Assembly: GCA_030041435.1 (NCBI GenBank)
Contig: JASHNW010000040.1
Span: 62,001 to 126,000, forward strand
DNA length: 64,000 nucleotides
Source: Acidobacteriaceae bacterium
Lineage (GTDB): Bacteria > Acidobacteriota > Terriglobia > Terriglobales > Acidobacteriaceae
Reading direction: 5' to 3'
The notes beneath the pieces are model-generated. The model was not told the origin of the DNA. It did no database searches and saw only the letters and a program-made list of their open reading frames with translations. Made by a program: the position numbers and the translations under genes. Below, piece after piece: positions 24,393 to 33,989 of the stretch. How positions within the stretch are numbered: position 1 is the first letter of the stretch; every line of letters starts with the position of its first letter.

Positions 24393-25121
24393 TTAGCCGA
24401 GGGAGAAGCTTTCACCCAGATAAATCCGGCGCACTTCCGGATCGCTGCCCAGTTGCTCGGGGGTGCCGTGCCGGAAGATTTGCCCCTCGTTAATAATGTA
24501 GGCGCGGTCGGTCACCGAGAGCGTTTCGCGAACATTATGATCCGTAATGAGAACGCCGATACCGCTGGCCTTGAGATCGAAGATGATTTCCTGCAGATCG
24601 AGGACCGCAATGGGATCGATTCCCGAAAAGGGCTCGTCCAGCAAAATGAAAGTGGGCTGGATGCACAGGCAGCGGGCGATTTCCACCCTGCGACGCTCGC
24701 CGCCGGAGAGGGCATAGCCGCGGGTCTTGCGAATCTGGCCGAGATTCAGCTGCTCGATGAGCTTTTCCGCCCGCGCCCGGCGCATCTCCGGGGGGATGGG
24801 CTGGACTTCCAGGACGGCGAGGATGTTCTCTTCCACGGTGAGCTTGCGGAAGACCGAGGGCTCCTGAGGAAGATAACTGATTCCATATTGACGTGCGCGT
24901 AAATACATGGGGACCTGGGTGATGTCTTCGCCATCAAGCAGGATGCGGCCGCCATCGGGCTGGATGAGGCCCACAATCATGTAGAAAGTGGTCGTTTTAC
25001 CGGCGCCGTTCGGGCCCAGAAGGCCGACCACTTCGCCTTCGGTCACTTGTACGCTCACGCCACGCACCACCTGGCGGCGCTTATACGACTTGTTAACCTC
25101 TTCGGTTGACAGCTTCTTCAT
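24393..25121 (-). CDS. lptB: Lipopolysaccharide export ABC transporter ATPase
   Basis: The cytoplasmic ATPase that powers LPS extraction by LptBFG. It has 242 residues, standard length. Walker A is GPNGAGKTT (about 36-44), the Q-loop lies in YLPQEPSVF, the signature is [13 protein letters not shown], and Walker B is [13 protein letters not shown]. The switch His is in ITDHNVRE. The start overlaps the stop of the LptC/LptA-like gene by one base (TAATG at 25121), so the genes are coupled. lptF and lptG are elsewhere. rpoN follows 119 bp downstream. Confidence 0.96.
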   Translation of the reverse strand: MKKLSTEEVNKSYKRRQVVRGVSVQVTEGEVVGLLGPNGAGKTTTFYMIVGLIQPDGGRILLDGEDITQVPMYLRARQYGISYLPQEPSVFRKLTVEENILAVLEVQPIPPEMRRARAEKLIEQLNLGQIRKTRGYALSGGERRRVEIARCLCIQPTFILLDEPFSGIDPIAVLDLQEIIFDLKASGIGVLITDHNVRETLSVTDRAYIINEGQIFRHGTPEQLGSDPEVRRIYLGESFSLG

Positions 25122-27691
25122 TACTTCGGAGCACGCGTGTCCGTCACGGCGCTCGACTTCCCCCCGCTCACCTCGACGCTATCATCCTGACTATTGAAAA
25201 GCAAAGCTGTGCCGGTGGTGGTTCCGTGCACGCTGTCCCACAGATGCGGGGGCGCCTGCGGCGTGCCGGTCAGCACGTATTGGCCGTCGTCCGCGGTGTA
25301 GACCAACTTCGCACCTTCGCCTTTGCGACCGGGCTGGGTGAGGACGACATGGCCGGTCGCGATGAGATGATCGATTTGCGAATTGCCGCCCTGGGAATTG
25401 CCCGCCTGGGCGGTACGGCGGGGAGAACTCGCGGTCTGCGTGCTGCTGGCGGGCGAGGTTTTTGCGGGATTGCCGGCCGCGCCCGGCGCCTTGCCGCCAG
25501 GGGCCGCGGGCTTGAGATAGACCAGCTCGTCGTCGGCGTGGACGGCGCCATCCGCCTGAACCATGGTGACGGCTCCGCGAAAATCTGCGACGCGGTCTTT
25601 GTCGGAATAGACCAGGGTCTGACTGTGTATGCCGGCCAGGCTCTGCTGGTGCTTCGCTCCCATGGCCGAGGTGAAATTCGCCTCCACCACCGGATCGGCG
25701 ACGGCGCCTTCGCCCCAGGCGCGCAGCACGTTTTTGTTGCGATCGATCTCGATCACGGGCGCCCGCAGCGAGTCCGCGTCCTGCCAGAGGCGGGCCGGGT
25801 CGCGCTCGGTTCCGTAAAAGTCGCTCTGGTTGCTGGCATGGTGCAGGGCCGCGCGTTCGGCAATCACGTGCACCGGCTGGTTGCCGCTGCCGAATCCGAC
25901 GGCGGGCGGCGGATGCTGGCCGGCCGGGGCGCCCTGCGGCTCCGGCGCCTGCCGGTAGGTGGCCCTCACGTTGCCGCTCGCCGCCGCGTCCTGGGTGTCG
26001 CGGTGATAGTCGATCAGGTCGCCTGCCATCTGAATCGTCTGTCCGTCGCTGATTCTCGGGCTTCCGCTCAGGTGCAGCACCTGGTCGGCGGCATGATACT
26101 CGGCATGCTGCGCCCAGCCCGTCAGCGTGGCGGGCTGCGTGCCGGCTCCGGGCTTCTTTGCGGGCGTCTCGGTGAGAACGACGTTGCCATCCTGCGTGGC
26201 AGTTTCGAGCGTGGTCTGGGTCTTCGCTGCTGCGGCGGCGGGCGGGGTCTTGCCGGGTCGGTTCACGGCATGCGCAGCCGACGCAGCGACCTGCGCAGCG
26301 TGTTGTGCGGACGGCGCCTGTTGCACGAACGTTGTGTGAAGCAGGTCGCCCTGACTCGTGTCCCGCGAGCCGTCGGTGGATTCATCGACGATTCGCGTGT
26401 GGCCGGAACCGTCGAGCTGGCGGAGCACGTTGCCTTCGCCCAGCAGGGCGACGAGACGATCGCCGCTGATGCGGGTGGTTTGCGCCGGCCCTTTGGATGG
26501 CATCTGCTGCATGGTGACGACCGGGCTGCCCTCGGCGATGGCCTGGCGGGCTTCGGTCTGGTGCGCGCCTGGCGCGGTGGCGAGATCCACGTCGAGTTTC
26601 TGCGCCTGCAGGTGTTTTTCGGCGCGCCCCCGCGGGTCCCTGGCGAGTCCGGCGATAGCCTCGGTGAAGAGCACATCGCGGCGGAACTCGGCGTGGCGCA
26701 GCTCCGTCTGCGATTTGCCACCCCCGGCGGACAGGGCCGCAAACTGCAGCGTGCCCTCGATGGCCGACCCGTGCATGGTCTCGTTGCCGCGCGTGGACGC
26801 AAACTGCACGCCTCCGGCCATGTCGGCCTGGGTTGGCTGGCTCTTCGCATCCATCTGGATCACGGCCGCGGCCGACTGGACGGTTGCGCCGGTGTCGGTG
26901 GTCATGTGCACGTGACCCCTGGCGTCGATTTTTTCCGTGGTGCCATCTTTGCGGAAATAGACGGTTGCCCGATCGGAGCTGCCGTCTTCGGTCTGGTACT
27001 GAATGGAGTCCCCGGTGAGGTCGGCCTGCATGGTGGCGCGCAGCAAGGTCGCGTGAGCGGCGTGGATGACGGCCGACTTGCCGTTGCTGCTGGTGGTGAT
27101 TGCGACCTGGCTGTCGAGCACGAGCACGCCGGTCTTCGAGTTGTAGTGCGCGCCGACCGAGGTGCCGGCTGCGCGCGGCAGCTGGAACTCCACGGCCTGG
27201 GAGGAATCCGCCTCGCCGGTTTTCTGCGCGAAGGTGAGGCCGTGGGTGCGTACGCGGATGGTGTTGCTGCCTTCAGAGGCTGCGGGCGATGAGCCGTTGA
27301 TGCCCGACAGCTCGATGTTGACCTCGCCCTGGCTGGTGGCGACTTCGCTGTTCTGGTCGTACTCGAAATCGCTGCCGAAGATGCGGTCGGCGCGGCCTGA
27401 GCCGGGCGGCCCGTACATGGTGATGTCGACGTCGTGCAGGAGCACGTGGCCGGACTTGAGCTGGATCTGTTTGGCGGCTTTCAGGGTAAAGACGGTGTGG
27501 CCGCCGCTGGCCTGAGAAAAGGTGAAGCCGCTGGCGGTCTGCTGGATGTTGAATCCGAGTCGCCCGGGAAGGTCTTTCTCAATGCGCCGAAAGCGGTAGC
27601 GCCCGTAAAAGAAAAAGCCGATGACCACCACCAGCAACAGGCCCGCCGTCCCGGCAATCCACCGGCGCAGCCTCTTGATCGTTACGCGCAT
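25121..27691 (-). CDS. lptC: LptC-LptA-like (OstA-domain) LPS-transport protein, giant form
   Basis: A membrane-anchored periplasmic protein that should form part of the LPS bridge. It has 856 residues, far longer than LptC (about 190) or LptA (about 180). One membrane helix ([15 protein letters not shown], about 15-32) anchors it. The next 200 residues resemble LptC, and the rest looks like repeated LptA/OstA beta-jellyroll segments (for example [55 protein letters not shown]). A Gln/Ala-rich linker lies near 470-500. Coupling to lptB by a TAATG overlap supports the role. One polypeptide may replace separate LptC and LptA; that is inference. Confidence 0.82.
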   Translation of the reverse strand: MRVTIKRLRRWIAGTAGLLLVVVIGFFFYGRYRFRRIEKDLPGRLGFNIQQTASGFTFSQASGGHTVFTLKAAKQIQLKSGHVLLHDVDITMYGPPGSGRADRIFGSDFEYDQNSEVATSQGEVNIELSGINGSSPAASEGSNTIRVRTHGLTFAQKTGEADSSQAVEFQLPRAAGTSVGAHYNSKTGVLVLDSQVAITTSSNGKSAVIHAAHATLLRATMQADLTGDSIQYQTEDGSSDRATVYFRKDGTTEKIDARGHVHMTTDTGATVQSAAAVIQMDAKSQPTQADMAGGVQFASTRGNETMHGSAIEGTLQFAALSAGGGKSQTELRHAEFRRDVLFTEAIAGLARDPRGRAEKHLQAQKLDVDLATAPGAHQTEARQAIAEGSPVVTMQQMPSKGPAQTTRISGDRLVALLGEGNVLRQLDGSGHTRIVDESTDGSRDTSQGDLLHTTFVQQAPSAQHAAQVAASAAHAVNRPGKTPPAAAAAKTQTTLETATQDGNVVLTETPAKKPGAGTQPATLTGWAQHAEYHAADQVLHLSGSPRISDGQTIQMAGDLIDYHRDTQDAAASGNVRATYRQAPEPQGAPAGQHPPPAVGFGSGNQPVHVIAERAALHHASNQSDFYGTERDPARLWQDADSLRAPVIEIDRNKNVLRAWGEGAVADPVVEANFTSAMGAKHQQSLAGIHSQTLVYSDKDRVADFRGAVTMVQADGAVHADDELVYLKPAAPGGKAPGAAGNPAKTSPASSTQTASSPRRTAQAGNSQGGNSQIDHLIATGHVVLTQPGRKGEGAKLVYTADDGQYVLTGTPQAPPHLWDSVHGTTTGTALLFNSQDDSVEVSGGKSSAVTDTRAPK

Positions 27692-27706
27692 ACCTGCTTC
27701 ATCTTC

Positions 27707-28744
27707 TCATTCCCGCCGCGTGGCCGATGATTCCCGGTCGCTGCTCCCGGTCGCGAGCACGATCTTCCCGATGTGCTCGCCGGACTCCATGCGGCGCTGC
27801 GCGGCGGCGGCCTGTTCCATGGGATAGACGCGGTCCACGATGGGCCGAATTTTCCCGGCGCGCAGCAGCGGCCAAACGTGCCGCTCCACGCCGTCGCGCA
27901 GGCGCGTCTTCTCCGCAACCGATCGCGAGCGCAGGGTGGAGCCGGTAAGGGTCAGCCGCTTCATCATCAGCTTGCGCAGGTCCAGCGCCACCTCCGCTCC
28001 GTGCACCGTGGAGATATGGATGAGACGCCCATCGCGGGCCAGAAGCTCCACGTGCCTGGCGAAATAATCGCCGCCGACCATGTCGAGGATCACATCGACG
28101 CCGCCGTGCTCACCGGCCCACGCGCGCGCGCCGGCAACCCAGTCGTCGGTGCGGTAATTCCACGCCCGTTCGCAGCCCAGTTCGCGCAGGAAGCGGCATT
28201 TCTCCCCGGAGCCCGCCGTCGACGCGACTCGGGCTGCGAAGGCCAGCGCCATCTGGATGGCGATGGTGCCGATGCCGCTGGCGCCGCCCTGCATGAGGAA
28301 GAGATCGCCGGCGGCGAGACGCGGCGCAAGGATGGGAGTGGTTGCGAAGAGATTGGCCCATACGGTCATGACGGCTTCCGGCAGGGCCGCGGCCTGCTCC
28401 AGAGTGAGCCCTTCCGGCATGGGGAAACAGCATCCGCCGTAGGCGACGCAATACTCGGCGTAACCGCCGCCGGGCACCAGCGCGCAGACCTTGTCGCCGA
28501 CGCGCCAGCGCTCCTCGGCGCCCGGACCGCGCTCGACAATCTCGCCCGCGACCTCCAGGCCGAGCACCTCGGATGCACCCGGCGGAGGAGGGTAGTTCCC
28601 CTGGCGCTGGTGAATGTCGGCACGGTTGAGGCCGGCCGCGGCCACGCGAATCAACACCTCGCCGGCGCCGGGATGCGGCGTCTCGGCTTGCGCGATGCGC
28701 AGCACTTCAGGGCCGCCGAAACCGTCGAGGGCAACGATCTTCAT
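27707..28744 (-). CDS. NAD(P)H:quinone oxidoreductase, zinc-free MDR family (PIG3-like)
   Basis: A cytoplasmic medium-chain dehydrogenase/reductase of 345 residues. The start MKIVALDGFGGPEVLRI and the segment AGLNRADIHQRQGNYPPPPGAS are typical of the quinone oxidoreductase/PIG3 subgroup. The zinc ligands of alcohol dehydrogenases are absent. The NADPH-binding motif is a variant GGASGIGTIAIQMA (about 153-166). It lies 15 bp upstream of the LptC-like gene on the same strand and could be co-transcribed, but no functional link is known. The physiological substrate is uncertain. Confidence 0.9.
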   Translation of the reverse strand: MKIVALDGFGGPEVLRIAQAETPHPGAGEVLIRVAAAGLNRADIHQRQGNYPPPPGASEVLGLEVAGEIVERGPGAEERWRVGDKVCALVPGGGYAEYCVAYGGCCFPMPEGLTLEQAAALPEAVMTVWANLFATTPILAPRLAAGDLFLMQGGASGIGTIAIQMALAFAARVASTAGSGEKCRFLRELGCERAWNYRTDDWVAGARAWAGEHGGVDVILDMVGGDYFARHVELLARDGRLIHISTVHGAEVALDLRKLMMKRLTLTGSTLRSRSVAEKTRLRDGVERHVWPLLRAGKIRPIVDRVYPMEQAAAAQRRMESGEHIGKIVLATGSSDRESSATRRE

Positions 28745-28844
28745 GTCTTCAGGATAGACGGCGGGGAAGAATCCGGCGGCGCAGGGTCTCGCGGCGCCTC
28801 GCCGCCCAGGGAGGAAAGCCGATCGGTGTTCGCTGATGCCGGCG

Positions 28845-31295
28845 TTACTCCGCGCGCAGCGTTTCCGCCGGGTGGATTCTCGCGATGCGCAGCGCCGGCA
28901 GCACGCTGGCTGCGGCCGCGATGGCGAGCAGGAGCAGGGGAACGGTGGTCAAAGTGACCGGATCGTACGTCGACACGCCGTAAATCGCGCTCTTCATCAC
29001 CTGCAGCACGAAGAACGAGCACACCAGCCCGGCTGCGACGCCGCAGGATGCTGCCAGCAACCCCGATTGCGCGATGTGACCCATGGCCTGACCGAGAGTG
29101 GATCCCAGCGCGATGCGGATGCCGATTTCGCGCGTGCGCTGCACCACCAGGTTCGATACCAGGGCGAAGATGCCCACCGCGGAGAGCAGCAGCGCCAGAA
29201 GGGCCAGCGTGCCGAGCAGCATCGATTCGATGCGCTGCATTTGCAACTGCTGGTCGAGCACATCCTGCATGGAGTAGAAGCCGGAGAACGGCAGTCCCGG
29301 ATTGGCGTCGGCGAGCGCGCGCTGCATGCGGGCGGTCAGGCCCGCGATGGGGCCGGAGGTGCGGACGATCCAGGAGGGCTGGAACCACTCGTTCGCCAGG
29401 TTCACGATGCGCTGATCGATCTGCGTGGCGGACACGTAATACAGCGGCTCGGTCGCCAGCGGCGCGCCCTGGGTCATGCCCAGTTGTTTCACCACATCGC
29501 CCACTACGCCGACGATCGTGTAGGTGGTTCCTTCGCTTTCAAAGTGACGCCCGATGGGGTTGGTGTCGTAATAAAAGACACGCCCGAAGTCGGCGTTGAC
29601 CACAGCTACCGGCTGCGATGTCGCGGTGTCGCTGTCGCGAATGGCGCGGCCGCTGCGGATGGGGATGCGCAGCGTCTCGAAAAAGCCGGGCGTAACCCAC
29701 GTCTCGCTCGAGCCGTACTCGTAGCCGGCGCGCTTGCCATCGAGAATGCGCAGGCTGTCGTTGAGGCCGCGCTCGTAGGGCAGGCTGAGCGCAACCGCGG
29801 CGTTCTCGACGCCGGGAATCCGGCGCATGGCATCGAGGCTGGTGCGCAGCAGGGCATGGAAAGCCGCCGCATTGTGGTAGCGGGCATCGTCCAGCGAGGC
29901 TTTGGCGGTCATCACATTGTGGCCGTCGAAGCCGGCGGGCAGAGATTCCAGATGGGCGATGGTCCGCACCAGCAGGCCGGCGCCTGCCAGCAGGACGACG
30001 GTGAGAGCGACTTCGGCGGCGATGAGCGCCTGGCGCACGCGGCCCGATCCGCCCGCCACCGTGCGGGTTCCCGCGGCAATGGAGCTGCGCAGGTCGACGC
30101 GGCGCGTCTCCAGCGCGGGCAGCGCGCCGAAGAACAGGCTGGCGAGCACTGCGGCGCCCATCGCGAAGGCCAGCACGCGGCCATCGAGCGCGAAACCGCC
30201 GATGGGAATCATGAAGTCCGGGAGCAGGTTCTTCATCACCGGGAAGAGGCCGAGAGCCACGGCCAGCCCGGCGGCTCCGCCGGCGAGCGCGAGCACCAGG
30301 TTTTCGATCCACAGCTGGCGCAGAATGCGCACACGCGATGCGCCCAGCGCCAGGCGGGTCGCGATCTCCGGCGTGCGCCGATGAATGCGCGCCAGCATGA
30401 GCCCGGCGAGGTTGGCGCAGGCGATGAGGAGGATGAATGCAACGGCCAGCATCAGCGCCTGGGTCTGCTGCTTCATGGCGCTGCCCGCGTAGGCATGCAG
30501 GAGGCTGGGGAAATACCAGACGTTCTCTTTGGCCAGGTTGGTATTGCGCGGCGGCGGCATATGCGCCAGCTGCGCGCGCACCTGGGCCCACGTGGCGCCG
30601 GGCTTCAGCCGCATGAGGATGAGGCAGTTGTTGCCCACGCACACGCCATGCGGATCGTCGGGCATGAGCGGCGTCCACACGTCGGCGGGGTTCGGCATCT
30701 GCGCGCCCTGCGGCAGCACACCCACCACGGTGTAGGGTGCGCCCTTCAGCATAATCTGCTGGCCAAGAATCTTCGGGTCCCGATGGAACGTGGTGCGCCA
30801 CAACGCGTAGCTCAGCACCGCGGCATTGCCTGCGTCCGGGCGATCTTCGTCTTCGGTGAAGCCGCGCCCGAGCAGCGGCTCAATGCCGATGACCTGAAAG
30901 TAGTGGGCGGAAACCCGCGCTCCATGCACGTAGCTGGTCGCGCCGCCCTGCGCAGCGCCGGCCTCGAGATTCACGCCTTCGGAGTCTCCGAACGCGTCGC
31001 CCCCGATGGCCGCTGTCACGCCGGGAACACCCTGCTGGACTGCGCGCCAGGTTGCGTTGTCGGATGAGTCGTCGTCTTCGAAGTTCGCGGGGTTGCCCTT
31101 CAATTCCTGGTGCGACTCGAGCACCGCGAGCCGCTCGGGATGCGGATAGGGCAGGCTGCGCAGCAGGAACCCATCCAGCATGCTGAAGACCGCGGTATTG
31201 GCACCGATGGCCAGGGCGAGGGTGACCACGACGGCGGCTGCGAATCCTGGACTCCTGCCGAGCTGGCGCAAGGCGAAGCGAAGATCTTCGACCAT
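28845..31295 (-). CDS. ADOP-type orphan ABC permease (copy 1)
   Basis: An 816-residue inner-membrane protein of the acidobacterial duplicated orphan permease type. It is two MacB/FtsX-like permease halves fused. After the cytoplasmic start (MVEDLRFALRQLGRSPGF) comes helix 1, then a large MacB-like periplasmic core. The first FtsX block (FILLIACANLAGLMLARIHR) is near residue 285. A second helix and core follow, and the second FtsX block (AVGIFALVSNLVVQRTREIG) lies near the C-terminus. No ATPase gene is adjacent, so the energising partner is unknown. It is the last gene of a row of five same-strand paralogues, 59 bp after copy 2. The substrate is unknown. Confidence 0.9.
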   Translation of the reverse strand: MVEDLRFALRQLGRSPGFAAAVVVTLALAIGANTAVFSMLDGFLLRSLPYPHPERLAVLESHQELKGNPANFEDDDSSDNATWRAVQQGVPGVTAAIGGDAFGDSEGVNLEAGAAQGGATSYVHGARVSAHYFQVIGIEPLLGRGFTEDEDRPDAGNAAVLSYALWRTTFHRDPKILGQQIMLKGAPYTVVGVLPQGAQMPNPADVWTPLMPDDPHGVCVGNNCLILMRLKPGATWAQVRAQLAHMPPPRNTNLAKENVWYFPSLLHAYAGSAMKQQTQALMLAVAFILLIACANLAGLMLARIHRRTPEIATRLALGASRVRILRQLWIENLVLALAGGAAGLAVALGLFPVMKNLLPDFMIPIGGFALDGRVLAFAMGAAVLASLFFGALPALETRRVDLRSSIAAGTRTVAGGSGRVRQALIAAEVALTVVLLAGAGLLVRTIAHLESLPAGFDGHNVMTAKASLDDARYHNAAAFHALLRTSLDAMRRIPGVENAAVALSLPYERGLNDSLRILDGKRAGYEYGSSETWVTPGFFETLRIPIRSGRAIRDSDTATSQPVAVVNADFGRVFYYDTNPIGRHFESEGTTYTIVGVVGDVVKQLGMTQGAPLATEPLYYVSATQIDQRIVNLANEWFQPSWIVRTSGPIAGLTARMQRALADANPGLPFSGFYSMQDVLDQQLQMQRIESMLLGTLALLALLLSAVGIFALVSNLVVQRTREIGIRIALGSTLGQAMGHIAQSGLLAASCGVAAGLVCSFFVLQVMKSAIYGVSTYDPVTLTTVPLLLLAIAAAASVLPALRIARIHPAETLRAE

Positions 31296-31354
31296 GCAAC
31301 CTAATTACGAAGGCCGGCGCCTGGTTGTTCCCGTTCCACCAGCGATGCGATGCT

Positions 31355-33868
31355 TCACTCCGTCCGCAGCGCCACCATGGGATCCACCGCCGTGGCCCGC
31401 TGGGCGGGCAGCGCCGACGCCATCGTCACCGTCACGGCGGTCAGCGCCACGGCGGCGAGCAGCGTCAGCGGGTCCCACGTGCTCACTCCGTAGAGCTGGC
31501 TTTGAAAGAAATGCGCCAGCCCCACCGTTCCCGGCAGCGCCACCAGCGTGGCGATACCCGCTATCCACGCCATCTCGCGGACGACCAGACCTACGACCTT
31601 GCTGCGCGGCGAGCCCAGCGCGAGGCGCACGCCAATCTCCCGCGTCCGGCTCTGCGTGGAGTAGGCCAGCACACCGTAGAGCCCCACGGCTGCGAGCAGC
31701 GCGGCCAGGGCGGCAAAGCCCAGCGCCAGCATGGCCAGCGCGCGTTCATCCGCCGCAATCATGTCCACCTGCGCCTCCATCGTGCGCAGACTATCCACCA
31801 CCAGCGTCGGATCGAATTCGTGCATCGTGAGCTGAATCGGCATCTCCGCCGCTTCCGGATCCTGCAGCGTCCGTACGTATACCTGCACGCCCACCGGATG
31901 CTTCATCTGCAAAAACGGCTGATACACGCCCGGCCCCATCTCCGTCCGCAGGTTGCTGTGCTTCACGTCGCCCACCACGCCGACAATCGTCGTGTCCGCT
32001 TTCCTGTTGTTGTCATCTTCTTCGCCGATCAGCCGCCCCAGCGCGTTCGCCGCCGACCCGTAAAACTGCTTCGCGAACGCCAGATTCACAATCGCGACCT
32101 TCGGCGCGTCCACCGCGTCCGCCACCGTAAAGTCGCGCCCCACCAGCAGCGGTTGCCGGATGGTCGCAAAATACCCCGGCGTCACGTACAGAGATTCGAA
32201 GTCATTTCTCTCGCCCTCCGCAAACTTGTGCCCCTGCACCAGGTATCCGTTCCACTCCGTATCGTTCTCCAGCTCCCCGTCGGTGTTGCCCGCAGCGCTC
32301 GTCACACCCGGAATCTTCCGGATCGCGTCCAGCGCCCCGGTCACAATCCGCGGCGTACGGTCTTCGCCGTAGCCCGAACTCGTCGGATCCAGGTTGAACG
32401 TCGCCATATGGCGCGTGTCGAAGCCCACCGGCTGACTGCGCAGGTTGGTCAGGGTGCGCACAAACAACCCCGCGCCGCCCAGCAGCAGCACGCTCAGAGC
32501 GATCTGCACGCCCACCGCGAGCTTGCGGAAGATCTGAGTCTGGCGCGTCGCCGTTCCGCTGGTCTGGCGCAACGCGCCCGCCAGATCCGGCCGCAGATAG
32601 TGCAGCGCCGGCGCAATCGAGAACAGCACGCTCGTCGCCAGCGCCACGGCCAGGGCAAAGGCCAGCACGCGCCCGTCCAGATGCGCCGAGTACGGCTCGT
32701 TGCCCGGCTCCGCGCTCGTCATCAGCCGCACCAGAATCTGCGCCAGCACCGGCGACAGCGCCAGCCCCGCGGCCGCGCCCAGCGCGCCCAGCACGCCGCC
32801 CTCCAGCAGCAGTTGGCGCACGATCCGGCTGCTGGTCGCGCCCAGCGCGTAGCGCATGGACATCTCCCGTACCCGCGCCGCCGAGCGCAGCAGCAGCAGC
32901 GTCGCCACGTTCAGCCCGCACATGGCCAGCAGCAGCCCCGCCATGCTGAGCAGGATCACCAGCGGCGTCTGCAAATCCGCGCGGTTCGGCGAGAAGCCCC
33001 GCGAGTCGTCGATCACTTTGATCGTGGTCTTATCGACAAAGCCCTGGCGGAATTTCGCCGACGCCGTGGGATACAGCTTCACTTCCTCGGCGCGCAGGTC
33101 GTGCCACAAGGGCGCGATGCCTGCCTGCGCCTGCGCAATCGTCACGCCGGGCCTGAGCCGCGCCACGATGGTGAGCCAGATGTTCAGGTGGTTGTCGAGC
33201 CGATGGCCGGGCACCGTCCACGGCATGGCAACTTCCACCTCGGTCACCGGCAGGAACAGCTTTGGCCGGTAACCGCCGATCGCGGTGCGAAATCTCTCCG
33301 GCGCCACGCCCACAATTTGAAACGGATGGCCGTTGATGGCCAGCGTCTGCCCCAGCACGCTCGGATCGGCGGCAAAATGCGTGCGCCAATAGTCGTAGCT
33401 CAGCACCGCAACCGGGTTCGCGTTCTTCGCCGTCTCATCGGCCGCGGTAAAGAGCCGCCCCCTGAACGGACGGAGCCCCAGCACCTCGAAATAATTCCCG
33501 CTCACCAGCTCCGCGTCTTCGTCTTCCGCCTGGTTGTGCCAGTCCACACCCACGTTCGCGCGCACCGCCGCCAGCATCCCGCTGAATACCTGGTTCCGGT
33601 CGCGCAGGTCCTTGTACATGGGATACGAGTAGTAGTTCCCGACGTCCCCGCCAAACGAACTCATCGAGCCTGAGAAGCTTCCGTGCCAGTCCATCCGCAC
33701 CAGTTGCTGCGGATCGGCCACCGGCAGCACCCGCAGCAGCACCTGGTCGAACAGCGTGAAGATCGCCGTGGTCGCGCCAATTCCCAGGGCCAGGGTCACA
33801 ATCGCTGTCACTGCAAAGCCCCGCGACTTCCTCAGTTGTCGCAACGCGTATTTCAGATCTGCCAGCAT
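31355..33868 (-). CDS. ADOP-type orphan ABC permease (copy 2)
   Basis: An 837-residue paralogue with the same duplicated MacB/FtsX layout. It begins [18 protein letters not shown] and helix 1 follows ([19 protein letters not shown]). The first FtsX block reads GLLLAMCGLNVATLLLLRSA, with the typical cytoplasmic REMSMRYALGA. The second block near the C-terminus is LLAAVGLYGVLAYSTQSRTR. It is the longest of the seven copies; the extra residues are mostly in the first periplasmic core. The N-terminal 20 residues are nearly identical to copies 3, 4 and 5, which suggests recent duplication or gene conversion at that end. 121 bp of degenerate repeat-rich DNA separate it from copy 3. Confidence 0.9.
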   Translation of the reverse strand: MLADLKYALRQLRKSRGFAVTAIVTLALGIGATTAIFTLFDQVLLRVLPVADPQQLVRMDWHGSFSGSMSSFGGDVGNYYSYPMYKDLRDRNQVFSGMLAAVRANVGVDWHNQAEDEDAELVSGNYFEVLGLRPFRGRLFTAADETAKNANPVAVLSYDYWRTHFAADPSVLGQTLAINGHPFQIVGVAPERFRTAIGGYRPKLFLPVTEVEVAMPWTVPGHRLDNHLNIWLTIVARLRPGVTIAQAQAGIAPLWHDLRAEEVKLYPTASAKFRQGFVDKTTIKVIDDSRGFSPNRADLQTPLVILLSMAGLLLAMCGLNVATLLLLRSAARVREMSMRYALGATSSRIVRQLLLEGGVLGALGAAAGLALSPVLAQILVRLMTSAEPGNEPYSAHLDGRVLAFALAVALATSVLFSIAPALHYLRPDLAGALRQTSGTATRQTQIFRKLAVGVQIALSVLLLGGAGLFVRTLTNLRSQPVGFDTRHMATFNLDPTSSGYGEDRTPRIVTGALDAIRKIPGVTSAAGNTDGELENDTEWNGYLVQGHKFAEGERNDFESLYVTPGYFATIRQPLLVGRDFTVADAVDAPKVAIVNLAFAKQFYGSAANALGRLIGEEDDNNRKADTTIVGVVGDVKHSNLRTEMGPGVYQPFLQMKHPVGVQVYVRTLQDPEAAEMPIQLTMHEFDPTLVVDSLRTMEAQVDMIAADERALAMLALGFAALAALLAAVGLYGVLAYSTQSRTREIGVRLALGSPRSKVVGLVVREMAWIAGIATLVALPGTVGLAHFFQSQLYGVSTWDPLTLLAAVALTAVTVTMASALPAQRATAVDPMVALRTE

Positions 33869-33904
33869 CCGTCTTTCTCCGTGCCTTTCCCGGCCTTCCG
33901 TCCT

Positions 33905-33985
33905 TCGCTGACTCGCTAACTTGCCGACCCGCTGATTCGCTAACCGCTTCTTAGCTAACCAGCTCTCAGCCGACCGCTTCTTAGC
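33905..33985. repeat. Degenerate low-complexity repeats between ADOP copies 2 and 3
   Basis: The gap is made of imperfect repeats of CGCTAAC/TAGC-type words; CCGCTTCTTAGC occurs twice and GCTAAC three times. No open frame or hairpin of note. A similar word-salad stretch lies at 50239-50355, before another ADOP gene. Confidence 0.5.
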
Positions 33986-33989
33986 CTCT

